DNA of 64,000 nucleotides from Plantago ovata. Lineage: Eukaryota; Streptophyta; Magnoliopsida; Lamiales; Plantaginaceae. The stretch lies in contig CM051458.1 in the NCBI GenBank assembly GCA_028274465.1, forward strand, positions 72,789,766 to 72,853,765, given 5' to 3'. The notes under the pieces were generated by a model. It had not been told where the DNA came from. It made no database searches and was given only the letters and a program-made list of their open reading frames with translations. Below are positions 35,919 through 48,207 of the stretch, piece after piece. The position numbers were made by a program, and so were the translations under genes. Numbering within the stretch: the stretch's first letter is position 1; every line of letters starts with the position of its first letter.

Positions 35919-38697
35919 TATTAGGAAACTTGTAATTTTGATGAGCAATTAACCATGCTAAATTAAGTAAAGTCCAGTAACTAGTACTCTTAAGGTCCAT
36001 CGGAATTTAGAATTTTAAGTACATTGTAAAAGAGAAACGTTTGCTGAATACTTAGTGTAGGTACTAGTTAGGTTCTTAAGCTCGCTATGATGAACGTTGT
36101 TTTTACAAACAATCTATTGAAGACCTAGAACCGCCCAGAAAATTGAAGATTCGAAGACTGAAGACTTAGAAGAATTCTGAGAATGTATCTACAAAGGCAC
36201 ATGTTATCTCAGAAAGTGAGAAACTCAGCAACTTAGTATGCATAAGTGAAAATCTATATGACAGAGTAGGTTGTGTTTGCTGAAGCTGAGACTGACCACT
36301 TGTTGATAACATTCGTGACCCACTTGCTGAAGTACTCTGCATTTTGGCTCCAAACGTTCACATTTGAATTTTCCAAGAGCACTAAATGCTACAGCACGCT
36401 GAAGTCATGAAGACAAGAAGACAAAGGAAGCACGCTGCTGATAGTACTGTTCTGGCAAGCGATAGTGACATCTTAAGGTACAAGCCTTAGAATTTGAAAA
36501 TCAAACGGCTACCTTTAGACACTATAAATAGAGGTCCTTAGGCAGAGTAGAAGGGTGTGTCAACAACGTGATCAAACTCTCACTTGTGCTTTAAACACTC
36601 AAATCCTTCTGTACTCTTTACTGCCTATTGATCCGTTCCAAGACTTAAGCTTGAAACAAAAGCTACTTGTGAAGAAGTAGAACATTAAAAGCTAAGAAAT
36701 TAGTTAAGTGTTCTTTCCTCTAAACAAGAACAAGTCTTGACACCAGAAATAACAAACTTGCTTACTACAAAGTATTACTTACAAGTTGAGTTTCTTTAAA
36801 TTACTTGTTATAGCTGCAAAGTTATATTCAAGTCATCTCATCCCAAACCTCTCTAACTGATAAATGATGAACGCGCTGGTGTCGTGTTCCAACGCGAACG
36901 GATCAAATAAATTTGTAATTAAGCCAAAGGCAATCCACAACTACAACGAAAACCGTAGTGTAGCAGTAGAATGACTCGAGTGTCGTTCTCTCAGGACTAT
37001 AACTAGCTTTATCTATTTAACAAGAGAATATAAAAACAGCAGACTCATAGCAAAGGGGTTTCTAGCAGATAATGGAGATTGGTGATAGTATGGTCCTTCT
37101 TAACATAACGGGTCGATAATCATGCATAAATTCCTCGGTCTTGCATAGAGATCTTTGAATCAATCTAGTGTCCTGTTGCAAATATTAAGCACTACGAAGA
37201 TAATTGGTCTGACAAGTCAATCACTATTGTCCTAATGTGTTCCGTAATTATTCAACACTACGAAGATAATTGGTCTGATGGTCGACAAGTGTCCAATTGT
37301 GCATAATAATTAATACAACATACGAGAATTTAGGCTGTGCCTGATCAACGAAATAAAGCAATGACACGGAGTATAATGCACGATATAGCCATTAGCATGA
37401 TTATCTTCCCTTCGCTAAGAATTCACATACTACCACCAACGATAAGTTTAGCTACTCATAATAGGCATGCAATCAACAGAAATCATAGAAGAAAACATAT
37501 TGAAAGATATATAAAATAAGTAGATTAAACTGTAAGATATAAGTTACCGAAGGTTGTCAATCTCCGAAGAATTGCGATCCTACGAGCTCCAATCCGCTAT
37601 GAAAAAGTATCCCCTAAGCTACAGAACTCCCAGGACAGGCCCCGGGAAGTTCCTACCTAAAACTATAGAAAGAGGTGAGAAAGTAGGTCTGGAAAGATAT
37701 GATTTTCGGATAAAACTGAGCAACTATATATAGGCCCCGAAATACTGTGGGGCGGTTCGCCCCAGAGAATTTCTCGCGGAATTCCGCATTTTCGACGCGT
37801 TTTTGAATTTCTTCCCCTTTTCGGACTCGGTTTCTGACTTCTAGTAGCCTTCTAACCTCCAGATTCGGCCCCTAGACTCCAAATTCTATCCGGAAACCTT
37901 CAGATACTCCAAATAGGCTTCTGAAACACCAATTCCTTGTCAACTTCAATATAATTGCCCGGAAATCTTCGAATTTCAACCAAAACCTGTAAAATAAAAT
38001 CTAAAGAGAAACGCGACACTATTCTAATAAAATGCATTAAAATATAGGTAAATTAACATAGAGGATAGCTAAAATAGGTGAAAAAGACTCGAATGAAACT
38101 GTAAAATACACATTCATCAATAAACACCCTTATTCAGGCGTGGAATTCACGGGGAACTAATCAAGCATAGTTTTGTTGATTAAGTGTCTGAAGTTTGGTG
38201 GAGAACAAGGTTACAGTTCTCTAGTTTAGGTTGGAAACAAGGCAGGGGTGCTTTGGTTTATGAGAATCACTAGTGATAGGATTTGTAAGGAACCTCATAT
38301 CTTATCTTACTGGATTCAGTCATAGAAAGGAAAAAGTGGATTAGTTGAGGGACTACGCCACCCCCAGATACCACTATAAAAGTGTTTGTGTGATTTACAT
38401 TTCTGCAGTTATCTTTCAGTAAGTTATTTTGTTTTACATTGTTTATCTGCTCACTTGCTGAAACTAGCTTTCTGACAAAAGCACTTATTGTAAAAGACTT
38501 CCGCACTTTGTTTTTAAGTATCAACAAACTTGTCACTCAAAAGTAGCAAGCACTTGTTGTGAAAGTTAAGTACCAGCAAACTCATTACTGAAAAGTAATA
38601 AGCACTTGTTGAGAAAATTTTTTACGACGCAAAAGTTTTTAAAGATTATTCACCCCCCCCCCCCCCGGTCTTTACTTGTTGTCTAAAGGTACCAACA
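35919..38697 (+). repeat. 3' LTR of copia B, with a gypsy solo LTR inside
   Basis: Homologous to the A LTR: ATTAGGAAACTTG start, TATAAATA at 36523-36530, poly-C run near 38651, end ACCAACA. It lacks the 51-bp tandem repeat of A. The gypsy solo LTR 36865-38119 interrupts it. Confidence 0.88.
36865..38119 (-). mobile_element. Gypsy solo LTR in the copia B LTR
   Basis: 1,255 bp, an F/D2-family LTR in reverse orientation with the duplication ATAAA (36860-36864 and 38120-38124). It contains a single short palindrome GGGGCGGTTCGCCCC near 37750, reduced compared with its relatives, and a TATATATA box near 37725. Confidence 0.92.
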
Positions 38698-38705
38698 TGT
38701 ACTTA

Positions 38706-39220
38706 CACATTCCCAAGCATGGGCCACACAACGCGCTTTCCATTCATCTTCTCACCCTTTCTGTACTCCTCCCCCCTGAAGCAATCATCCGACAAGTTTG
38801 CAAACACGTCAGATGGGCCAGTAGACCCCGCACAGCTGCTCGAACGCTGGCCAGGATCCGTTGTCTTGCTAACATGTGTGCGCCCCGTGTCCATCTTTGA
38901 ACCCGGGGTGCGGAATGGCGAATCCGGCTCAGACTCGCTAGCGGGGTAGCTACGGCTGCTGGCGGCCAACAGCTTCCCCGGTCTCTTTGGCCTCCCCATG
39001 ATCTGCAAGTTAAATAATAAGCGTAAGAAACAACAAAAATGGAAATAAAAGAGTTTACAGGCTCCAACAGTAAGAAACGACACTGGACTTTTGGGATGTC
39101 ACGCCAGTAGCCCTGCCAAACCTCATGAAGGGAATCTCCCATCCAATCCGAAGGTGGAACTCCCAACAGCCAGTTGGTTTGCCAGGTCTCATAAAGGGAA
39201 TCCCCCAATTTACGTGGCAT
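38706..39220 (-). CDS. Unidentified two-exon gene piece in CACTA DNA
   Basis: On the - strand an ATG at 39220 follows an AATAAATAG acceptor-like site. Exon 39059-39220 ends at a GTAAAC donor, and exon 38706-39002 follows a CTTGCAG acceptor; the frames join cleanly. The first exon encodes two similar blocks (GDSLYETWQTNWLLGVP and GDSLHEVWQGYWRDIP). The second is Ser/Pro/Arg-rich (MGRPKRPGKLLAASS). A donor-like GTGTAAGT lies just before the copia B LTR, so B may have cut an intron. I do not recognise the protein; a CACTA accessory ORF is possible. Confidence 0.4.
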
Positions 39221-39224
39221 CTAT

Positions 39225-39922
39225 TTATTATCAACCTAATATAAAACATGTAAAATCAGAGATATAGTACGAATTTAGATATATAGTACCATTCGTTCCA
39301 ACAGGGAGCATTTACAACTCCAAATGGAGTTGCAAACCATAAGTGTACATAAACAACTTCACCAACTGAAAAGCCCAAAAACAGAAGAAACCTTTTCTAA
39401 ACATGCATAAACAATTTCACCAAATCCTTTCTAATAGTATCAACCAAAACACACCCACTTTACTTTTTTTTTTTACCATTATCCAAAAGAACATAGATAT
39501 CAGTAGATTCCTTTTCTTCTTCCCTAAACCAGCGCGTGTACTTCAACCCACTTTCAATCCAACAGTCCAGTTAACTCCAGTCCAACCAAGACATACATGA
39601 GGCACACACACATATATATATACACACAATCATGCGAAATGGAGCTGTATTCGAAAACTAAACCAACCATACGAAAAGAAAAGCAAATTGGCAAAAAACA
39701 ACATTCAACCTGATTAATTAATCAACTCTAGGCAAGATAGAAGATATCATCAGTCACAAGAAGAATATACTGCAGAATCTTCATAGACACAATTTCAACT
39801 CCTTAACCCTACTATACACTGCCCAGACCCAGAATCACAAATATTATTCACCCCCCAACTTCCTAAATACAAATATACAACATCCACACCTTCAATTCTA
39901 TAGATATTATATCATATTAAAA
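39225..39922. other. Non-coding CACTA interior
   Basis: AT-rich sequence with no recognisable gene or repeat apart from a short (CA)/(TA) run near 39605-39630. It probably belongs to an intron of the CACTA gene. Confidence 0.4.
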
Positions 39923-41327
39923 TGATGATGTCGTTTTTCACCAATTAAATTTGTTTTAAAAGCCTAAGAACACTTATCACTACACAAACTAGAGTGCAAT
40001 GGCAAGTTGTCCCCGAGTGTCGTTCTCTCGGGACCTAACGTGGCTTTGCTTGAGGTTTTTGCAAGTAATTTCAGTCAATGAGTTCAAAAGTTGATAGAAT
40101 CGTTTCCTATGAACAATAGCAACGAGAAATCAGATTTATGTAAACAAGTTTGGAAAACGGTTGGTGGTAGAAATCAAATACACATGCATGTGTCACGTAT
40201 ATGCTCACAAGTTCAGTGCGTAGAACCTTCGATCAAGTCTTCTAAGCAACTCATCTAGGCAAATTTAAGACACACATCATGAAAGATCACTATCAATAAT
40301 TTAGAGGTGCTTGTCACCAACACCATTTATCTAGCATGCTGCAAATCTCTAACATACAATCCTATAGATTTCATTGACCAAGAGTTTGTCACTATACTCA
40401 ATTCGAATATATTTTATAGGCAACTAAGAATCATATGAAGGGATTTGCAGCAAGATTGAATCACAATCTCATGTAAGCATAAACATAACCCATAGCATGC
40501 ATATTCTACATTCTACCACCAACACAAAAGATTTAGCTACTCATATTCATCAACATAGACATCAATTCATATGAATAATAATTGGAATACATCATATAAA
40601 ACTACAAGACAAGAGAGTGATACAAGTTACCACCAAAGCTGTCACTAATCGGTGGAAATCAAAGAAAACCTCTACGTAGATGATTACAAAGGATGAATCC
40701 CAATCAAAACCTTGAATCCCAAGCTAAAATACAAAGAAATCTGAATATTCTCTGAGTTTTGGGGCTTAGGAGCTCTCCAAAACGAAGTTACAGTTCAAAA
40801 GATATTCAAAAAATGATCAAAGATCAGATCTAAGAAGGAAAATCCGAAAACGTAACCGCTGCCAAGCGGACCGCTTGGAGAAGCCAAGCGGAGCGCTTGG
40901 CAAGCGAAGCGCTTCGGGCACTCCAAGCGCTTCGCTTGGCTTCTGTACCAAAGCTCCTGGAATTTGAAGCGGAGCGCTTCACTATTCCAGGCGCTTAGCT
41001 TGGCTCCTGGGCAGATTTTTGTCTTCAAACTCAATCTTTTTGCCCTCGCATGGCCCTCGGGTGCCTTGGACTCATCCTTCTCGATGCTTATTGATACTCA
41101 AACACTTACGAACAAGCCACGGAGATTGGAGAACTTCAACGGGGCCATCTTTTCCATCAAAAAGGCTCGTTTTTAGCTCCAAAAACGCCGTTTCGTACCT
41201 AAGTGCCTGAAAATGCAGAAAACACAAAACGTGACACAATTCTACAAAACTAACCAAAAAACAAGGCTAAAAGATAGCAAAAGAAGGTGAAAAAGACAAG
41301 ATGAACGCGTCAAAAATACGTTCATCA
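39923..41327 (-). repeat. 3' LTR of gypsy E
   Basis: 1,405 bp. Perfect and near-perfect palindromes of the CCAAGCGGACCGCTTGG and AAGCGCTTCGCTT type lie at 40858-41012. The 5' LTR lacks roughly 20 bp of this cluster. Confidence 0.93.
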
Positions 41328-41366
41328 AACTCCCCAAACCAAACCTTTGCTTGTCCTCAAGCAACA
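41328..41366 (-). promoter_or_regulatory. PPT and adjoining hairpin of gypsy E
   Basis: On the - strand TTGCTTGAGGACAAGCAA is followed by AGGTTTGGTTTGGGGAGTT and then the LTR. The layout is identical in C, D2 and F. Confidence 0.85.
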
Positions 41367-43322
41367 AACTAACCTAAATGCAACACAAAAGGAGTCTCAT
41401 GCCAAGTAAAGTGAACTAATCTATTGAACCTACCAAATGCTTATGAACAAGACCAAATGAGCATGACATGCAAATTGGTTGAAGTATGCCTCGATTGGGA
41501 ATATACACATTCTCAAGTGCACTTGGTTAAACAAAGGAGTCTCTCGTAACATCTTCTACCTGGACCTGGTCAGTGACGACACAATGATGCATGTTATCAT
41601 ACTACAATTGCCCCGTGCCTATGAAACCGAGGACTTACTTCTGTTCACCAAGCGAGACTTTTCCTCAAGAGATGGCGAACCAATACTGGCTCTCATCAAA
41701 CGAAGGAGGGTTCCCTTAGATAGATAACACTCCCCTATTCTACCCAGACTCTCAAGAATGAGCCTCTTTCAACCACTTCTTGAATAGCAAGACGAGGGTG
41801 GTCAAGAACAGGCCTTGGACAAGGCGACATGAGACGAAAGATAGAATTTACAACTCGACACTTCACAAGAACAAAATATTTACATGACACTTGACACTAC
41901 GAGACTGCTTTTGGCTTGCAACAACCCTTCTTTTGCTTTTGGGTCTTATTCTTTATTTTCTTTCTTCTTTTTTTTTCTTTTCTCTTTTCTCTTCCTTTTT
42001 TTTCTTTTCTTTTTTCTCTTTCTTTTTTTTTTTTTTTTTTATAGGGGCAAGCAGCAGTACTATGTGTCAAAAACATCTCCCCAAACCTATTCGAGAGAAT
42101 AGGTTTGAGCACAAAGACGAAAAGGAAAAAGGAAAGACTCTTTACAAAGACACCTCCCCAAACCTATTCGAAAGAATAGGTTGGGACACAAAACAAAAAG
42201 AAGAAGAAAAAAGAAACTTTACAACGACTCAAAGACGAAAAACAAGATCAACGAAGCAACCCCCTCCCCAAACCTATTCGATAGAATAGGTTTAATACAA
42301 GGAATCGCACACCTCACACTACCTCCTTCCTAGGCATTTGGCAATCTCAAATCGAGGTGAAGAACTTGTCGCCTCTTGCGTACATAATTACACGGGTTAC
42401 AACCATAGACTCTAACATGCATCATTTCATAAGGCCATCGTGAACCGCAGCAGAAGAAACACCACTCAAGGTGATGTCGAGACTACTAAGCTTAACTAGT
42501 GCACATGCGAATGTGACACACCAAGCGAGACAAGCCTCAAACTACTTGCAAAGTGATGCAACATATGATCAATGGTCATAAACACTTAGTCTACTCAATA
42601 AAAAAGTTCAAAAGACTTGGCAATAAACTCCACACACAACAACGTGCAACAACTAATCTAGGGATGATATGCATGCAAAAATTTGAAAAAACACGACAAA
42701 TCACATGAACTTGAGTAAAATCAGGCATGTACGAACCACACAAGCATATAGTACTGAAAATCCAATACCCCCTCCCCAAACCTAAACTTTTGCTCGTCCT
42801 CGAGCAAAGAAAAGTTGAAAGAAAAGGAAAAATTGGATTGAAAGTACACTTCCCTGAGATAAAGGTTCGTGTCCAATCTCCTATATATGAGTAGTACCTG
42901 AAAGGACTCAAGAAACAAGTGAAAACGGGTGCGCAAAGGTGAGAAGAATGGAAAAACGAGGAAAATCTGGGTAGGCTCCAGGCGCTCCGCTTGAATTTCC
43001 GGGAAGTTGCAAAACTTCCTGGAATTTGAAGCGGACCGCTTGGCCCTTCCAGGCGCTTCGCTTGGACCTGTTTCCAGATTTTCGATGTTTTTCCTCTCTT
43101 AATCACCTAAGGCACCAAGACAAAAACTAAACTAAACTAATCACGACAAAAGGCACACAGGCCACAACTACAAAAGCAAATAAAGAGTACAAGAGTCAAA
43201 AGTCATAGCATCATACAACCAAATCGAAATGAAAAGAGTTTCAACCAACAATAGTTAACGAGCCAAAATAACGATAATATACAAATACTACCGATAAATG
43301 TGGCCCCTGTCGGCTGGTATCT
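41367..43322 (-). other. Non-coding internal region of gypsy E
   Basis: It includes the block conserved in C, D2 and F (about 41460-41830), a long purine tract on the - strand (41945-42045) and modules with CCTATTC/GAATAGG dyads near 42078-42110, 42150-42183 and 42260-42295. There is also a TTTGCTCGTCCTCGAGCAAA dyad with a polypurine run at 42770-42808 and an AAGCGGACCGCTT palindrome cluster at 42968-43072. No credible gene. Confidence 0.75.
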
Positions 43323-44624
43323 CTAGGAGTAGGGGTCGTAGGGGGTGTTAGGAAAGTTACTCCCACTACCACCGGTCTGATCATGGAAAGGGTACCCCGG
43401 AATTCTTCGAGCTAAGGCATCATAGCGGTTCATCGTCTCCTCCTGGTGGGCTCTCCAACGCCTAGTGTCCTCTGCTCGAGCGGCCTCCCAACGCTGATCT
43501 ACACGCCCCTGGTAATCATCCCAACGCTGCTCCTCCATCACACGGAAGTCCTCCCACCTCTTGACTTCGCATCCCCGGAATTGGGTCGACTGAGCCTCCA
43601 ACATGGTGGTTTGGAAGCTACCGAACTGATCGACCAAGATCTGGTTGAACCCCGAGAAGTCGAAGCTTCCTTGTCCAGCCGTAGGCGGAGGTGGAGGAGG
43701 TGTCACATGGCGCGTAACCCTCGGTGGCATAGGTTCTCCTTGCTGAGTGCACCAAGCCCCGTGCATCTCATTGTACGTATCAATGTTGATGGACTTATTC
43801 GGCTTCTTGTCCAGCACGAGGTCGAGAACTCCGGCCTCCTTGCACATGGCCGTGATCAAGTTACCAAAGGCAAGCTTCCGGTTGGCATTACGGCGGCGCT
43901 TGAATTCCTCGAAGATGACGACGCCCGGAGTGAGAGGCAAATCATGCAAGAGAGCATGGACTAGGACTCCGTAATAGGACTGAACCTCGGAATTATGTGT
44001 GCTAGGGATCAGATTGGCTTGAACGAACTTCAACATCATCCTTGCCTCGAATGTGAGATCGTTGTGGCGCAAAATTCGGGGTGGCTCATCAGGCAATTCA
44101 TAATTGTCCATGGTAATGCCATTCAGTACCTCCATGGGGTAGTGATCAGACTCCCTGTCGTAGACATAGAGCTCCGCGGGATCAAATCTCTCGTGGATTT
44201 CAGGCCGGCGGTTTGGATCCCACGTCAGTGGCCTATCCAACCGCATGATGAAGCTAGTGATGCTCAAAGGAGTAAACTCGATCCCAACACCGCGGACAGG
44301 AACCTCACCGGTCCGTTCATTGTAGTCCGTGAAGGCAATGTAGAAGTCCTCCACTACTGCTTGGTCCCAATTTGGCATGACCTCGCCATAGTACTTCCAG
44401 CCTCGCTCAGTAATGAGCTTGTTGAGCTCTCTGGCACCATCCAATCCGCTTTCACCAGCCGTGAAGCGAATGCTCCTCTCGGAAATGTATGTGTGCTTGT
44501 GGGCATGGAAATTCGCTTCGAATTGCCTTGCCCTCCCCGATTGGCGATACTCACCGGGTGTGGCCATTTGTTGGGCACTCGAGGTCCCTTCTCCCCTTGA
44601 TCTCTTGGATCTTCTTGATGCCAT
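43323..44624 (-). CDS. gypsy E second ORF, plant transposon-protein-like (433 aa)
   Basis: An uninterrupted 433-residue frame beginning MASRRSKRSRGEGTSSAQQM, a basic, Ser/Arg-rich N-terminus that could act as a nuclear signal. Residues about 60-260 contain VVEDFYIAF, PVRGVGIEFTPLSITSFI, a FVQANLIPSTHNSEVQSYYG block and FGNLITAMCKEAGVL. This order matches the 'putative plant transposon protein' domain family (Pfam PF20167) as I remember it. A proline-rich linker and a Trp/Arg-rich helical repeat (RWEDFRVMEEQRWDDYQGR) follow, then a Gly/Ser tail. Its role is unknown. It is behind a likely 5'-UTR intron, so it may be expressed from a spliced RNA. Confidence 0.65.
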   Translation of the reverse strand: MASRRSKRSRGEGTSSAQQMATPGEYRQSGRARQFEANFHAHKHTYISERSIRFTAGESGLDGARELNKLITERGWKYYGEVMPNWDQAVVEDFYIAFTDYNERTGEVPVRGVGIEFTPLSITSFIMRLDRPLTWDPNRRPEIHERFDPAELYVYDRESDHYPMEVLNGITMDNYELPDEPPRILRHNDLTFEARMMLKFVQANLIPSTHNSEVQSYYGVLVHALLHDLPLTPGVVIFEEFKRRRNANRKLAFGNLITAMCKEAGVLDLVLDKKPNKSINIDTYNEMHGAWCTQQGEPMPPRVTRHVTPPPPPPTAGQGSFDFSGFNQILVDQFGSFQTTMLEAQSTQFRGCEVKRWEDFRVMEEQRWDDYQGRVDQRWEAARAEDTRRWRAHQEETMNRYDALARRIPGYPFHDQTGGSGSNFPNTPYDPYS

Positions 44625-44629
44625 TGTAC

Positions 44630-45255
44630 CTAGAAAAAATCTTATTAGATAACTTCAAGAGACAATGAGACTTAGACTCTTATACTACTACCAAACAATC
44701 TACTTCTACTCTAAGACAAGTATACGTTCTTCGTTTAAAACAAGTCATAACGCAACAAGTCGACTCTTAGACGTCAAAACTCACTCAAGTAATCTCATGG
44801 TGAGTTTGAAAGCTTGCTAAATTTCATTTGAACAAATCGAGAAGCTTTAACACTTCGTTACGATAAATCTATACGAATCTAAACCAAGCAAACAAACTCT
44901 CCAATTAAATTACCCAACCAATCCAACACATTCTCATGCAATCACAACATCACCATAATCATAACATAATTCAAATTCAAGGCTAACAATCATCAAACAA
45001 TTACATAGCAAAAAATTCGAATCATACATAACTCAAATTCAAGGCTAACAATCATCAAACAATTACATAGCAAAAAATTTGAGCACTAGAGTTCATCATA
45101 AATTAAGAAGAGCAAAATTCGAATTGAGACATCACATCTAGTAAGAAACATGCTCAATAATCATTATCAAACTCTAATTCACCAATGCATAACACAATTG
45201 AAGCTAATTAAGATAAAATCCCAAATTCAAGAAAGTTAGGGTTCATGAGAGGTAC
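44630..45255 (-). other. 5'-UTR intron before the E second ORF
   Basis: Donor CAAAG/GTACCTCTC at 45255 and acceptor TTTTTTCTAG/GTACAATGG at 44630 give a 626-bp AT-rich intron ending six bases before the ATG. It contains a direct duplication of about 60 bp (near 44970-45080). D2 has the equivalent intron. Confidence 0.6.
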
Positions 45256-45439
45256 CTTTGATTCCTTGTTATGGATGCTTCAACCGTGAAATTTGATCGG
45301 TTTAGATGATAGAGGAGGTGATGGGCTTTGTAAAATGCACAAGATTGCAAGAATTGGTGGAGAATTGAGAGAGATTGAGATTTTTGGGGTGCAAAAATCG
45401 GCAATGGAGGAAAAAACGAAGTGGGGAGGCTTTGAATCT

Positions 45440-45603
45440 CAAGTGCCTCGCTTGCTTCCTTAAGGAAAGCCAAGCGAAGCGCTTGGCAAGCGGTCCGCTT
45501 GGGAACGCCCAAGCGCTCCACTTGGATTTCCAGTAGGAATTTTTATTCCTACTGGAAATTCAAGCGGACCGCTTGGGCTTTCCAAGCGGTTCGCTTGGGA
45601 CCT
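45440..45603 (-). repeat. Palindrome cluster between gag-protease and second ORF of E
   Basis: At least four CCAAGCGGTCCGCTTGG-type units, including GCCAAGCGAAGCGCTTGGC. They match the words in the E and C LTRs. Confidence 0.85.
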
Positions 45604-45780
45604 GAAGCCCCCAAATCTATTTTTTTTCAACTTTTGCTAAATTTTCACCCCAAAAAACTTGTCTAAACAACGAAACAAAACTTTGAACGTGCTTCTAATC
45701 TACATGCAATTACCTACAACCTCGGGTTGCCTCCCGAGAAGCGCCTTTGTTTAGAAGTCGTTGGATCGACTCATCTTAGC

Positions 45781-48086
45781 TCATGCGGGATCAATTTTGC
45801 ATCGGGTACTAGACTTCCCCGTCCAAGTGCTCTTCAAAGCACTAAGTCCCTGCACATCTTGACGAACATAAATAGGACCAAAGAATCCTACAAGTTCGTT
45901 AGTATCAACATAAGCACATGAATTAACTATGGCTCGCAACGTATGTTGCTTGCCATTTACCTCGAAGCTACATGTACGACGGTACATGTCTATCACCATA
46001 TGTACTTTGTTGATGAAGGCTCTACCCAAAAGAACCACATCCTTGAGATTTGCGGAGGACGTAGGCATGACGATGAAGTTCGTCTTGACCTCTACACCGG
46101 CGACTCTTACCACTAGATTTTCGATCACACCCAATGGCTTCTTCATAGACCCATCCGCCAATTGCACCATGCACTTCATTGGTCTTAAGCCAGACAAACC
46201 CGACTCTTCATACACGTTCAAAGGTATGACATTCACACCCGCTCCCGTGTCTAGAGTTGCCACTATTCCATCCTTCTTTCCCAAGCCGATTTCCACATCA
46301 AAGCTCTCTTGAATAGGCACTTCCACCATATCCACCAACTCATCCTCAGACGATGAGTTTTCATTCACTTCCTCAACTATCGCATCAGATTGTGCGACCA
46401 CTTTCTCTTCCACAACTACCTTAGGAGTCTCAAGCTCCTCACTCACCTTGCAAGTTTCAGTTACCTTGCAACTTGGCACCTCAACTAGTGCATTGTCTCT
46501 CACAACCGTGATCTCCACGGGCAAATCAGTCACCACGGTTATGGCCATAGCCTTCTCCGTGTTTCCGGGAAATTTCCCTTGCTCTCTACTCGCCCCTCGA
46601 TCTATAAGCTCTTGTAGCTTCTTATGGAGGTTGCTACTACTAGCCTCAAGCTTCTCAAAGCGTTGATTGTTAGTAGCCTCATTACGATAGTAATGCTCCA
46701 TGAATTTGTTCGTCTTCATAACCAGATCATTGAGTGAAGAGACAAGAGGTGAAGGAAGCACCCCTCCACCTTGTGGTCCCGAACTAGCAACCTGAGGTGG
46801 AGGTGTAGGATTAGAAGGCGGTGCTCCTTCATACCAATTGTTCCCATAGCTGAGACGACTTCTATCTTGATTAGGCCCATAGGCATTTTGATCCGAGTTA
46901 TGAAAATAACCACGGTTGCCTTGATTCTGATACCCACCTCGGGGTCCACGGTTTTGTGGCCTCACATTGCCATAACCTTGCCCGTAGTTCACATCTCCAA
47001 CTACTTGCTCTCCCTCAGCAGCATATACTTCTTGTCGGACATCGTTCCTGATGTATTGCTCTCCAGCAAATTCAGAACAGCACAAGTAGGTCGGGTGCCC
47101 ATAATTCTTGCACACACCACAAACTTCCGTAGAAGGAGAAGGAATGCTTTGTCTCAAAGCTTGCTTCACTTCATGGGCGAACCCATCGAAGGCATTTTGT
47201 TCCACTACTACCTTGGCCTCACCTCTTTGCTCCTTTTGGAGCACACGAGCCCTCACATTCCGGTTTTGTGAATTCCGGTACATCATGTCCAGCTTCACTT
47301 GGGCTTGAGAAGGAAGCAACTCCCCCATACTACCTCCACAAATACTATCCACTTGAGATTGAATCTCAGGATGTAAACCATTGTAAAAGAATTGGAGAAG
47401 CTGACCTTTGTCATACCCGTTATGTGGGCATCGATGATGCAACCCCATGAAACGATCGTAGGCCTCGTGGAAAGGCTCATCGTACCTCTGCTCGAAGGAG
47501 CTAATTTGGCTCTTCATAGCCATTGTCTTGGAAGCGGGGTAGTAACGCTCCATGAACTTGTCAAAACATAGATCCCATGTCGTCAAAGACCCGGCCTCCA
47601 AAGTATTGAGCCAAGCCTTTGCACGATCGGCTAGCCCCATAGAAAAGACCTTCATGCGGAGATCATCATCCGTAACACCAGCTCCCGGTCGCCCAAGATG
47701 GAGAACAAAGTTCTCGAGCTCATTCAAGTATCCTATCAGGTCCTCATTAGCCATCCCATAGAATTTGGAAAGTTGTTGGAACATGTGATTCTTGATCTCC
47801 AAGTTCCTGGTGGCATTATTGAGGACAATGCTGGTCCTCTAGCCCCAACCGTAGGCTTAGTAAGTGTACGTATAGGTCTCTCCGCCATTTCACCTTCCAA
47901 GTAAACCGATTCAAGAATTGGCTCCAAAAGATAAGAAGAAGACTCTTCCCGAATACCAGAAGTAGAAGCTCTAGATGCTACTCCTTCAAACACAAGATTC
48001 AAATTCCTCCTTCTCCTTTGAAACAAACGATCGATCTCGTCTACAAAAGGTTCAATAATAGGTCCACCCGTTCGGGTTCTAGGCAT
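45781..48086 (-). pseudogene. gypsy E gag and retropepsin
   Basis: Begins MPRTRTGGPIIEPFVDEIDR and continues with the gag core (FYGMANEDLIGYLNELENF and FSMGLADRAKAWLNTLEAGS). The CCHC knuckle C-G-V-C-K-N-Y-G-H-P-T-Y-L-C is near 47115, followed by an Asn/Gly/Arg-rich stretch with NAYGPNQDRSRLSYGNN and a linker (KLQELIDRGASREQGKFPGN). The retropepsin has Leu-Asp-Thr-Gly-Ala near 46245 and VVLLGRAFINKVHMVIDMYR near 46000. It is the most complete gag-protease of the C/E subfamily. The protein ends about 120 residues after the protease core and no RT follows. Confidence 0.88.
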
Positions 48087-48207
48087 GCACTCACCTGAAA
48101 TACAAAATAGTGAGTATCTCAAGCAAAAAGAAACAAAAACAGAAATGAGACAAAGAAGAGATGTTGGCTGAAAAAACCAAAACAAAAACACCAACCAAAG
48201 GAGTTAA

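Larger units (their letters stand above)
5720..38697 (+). mobile_element. Ty1/copia copy B, heavily interrupted
   Basis: Copy B starts in the window within reverse transcriptase, cut there by copy A, and runs to its 3' LTR at 38697. It holds RT-RNase H, a spacer with repeated stem-loops, an internal TATA box, a long accessory 3' ORF, a PPT and a 3' LTR. Three gypsy insertion events (C with F inside; D1 with D2 inside; a solo LTR) account for most of its span, and each is flanked by a perfect 5-bp target duplication. It is the oldest LTR element visible here and is a fossil with several breaks. Confidence 0.85.

Noticed and set aside
43446-44652. + strand frames up to 201 codons over the E second ORF
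   Set aside because: Antisense shadows of a GC-richer true frame on the - strand.
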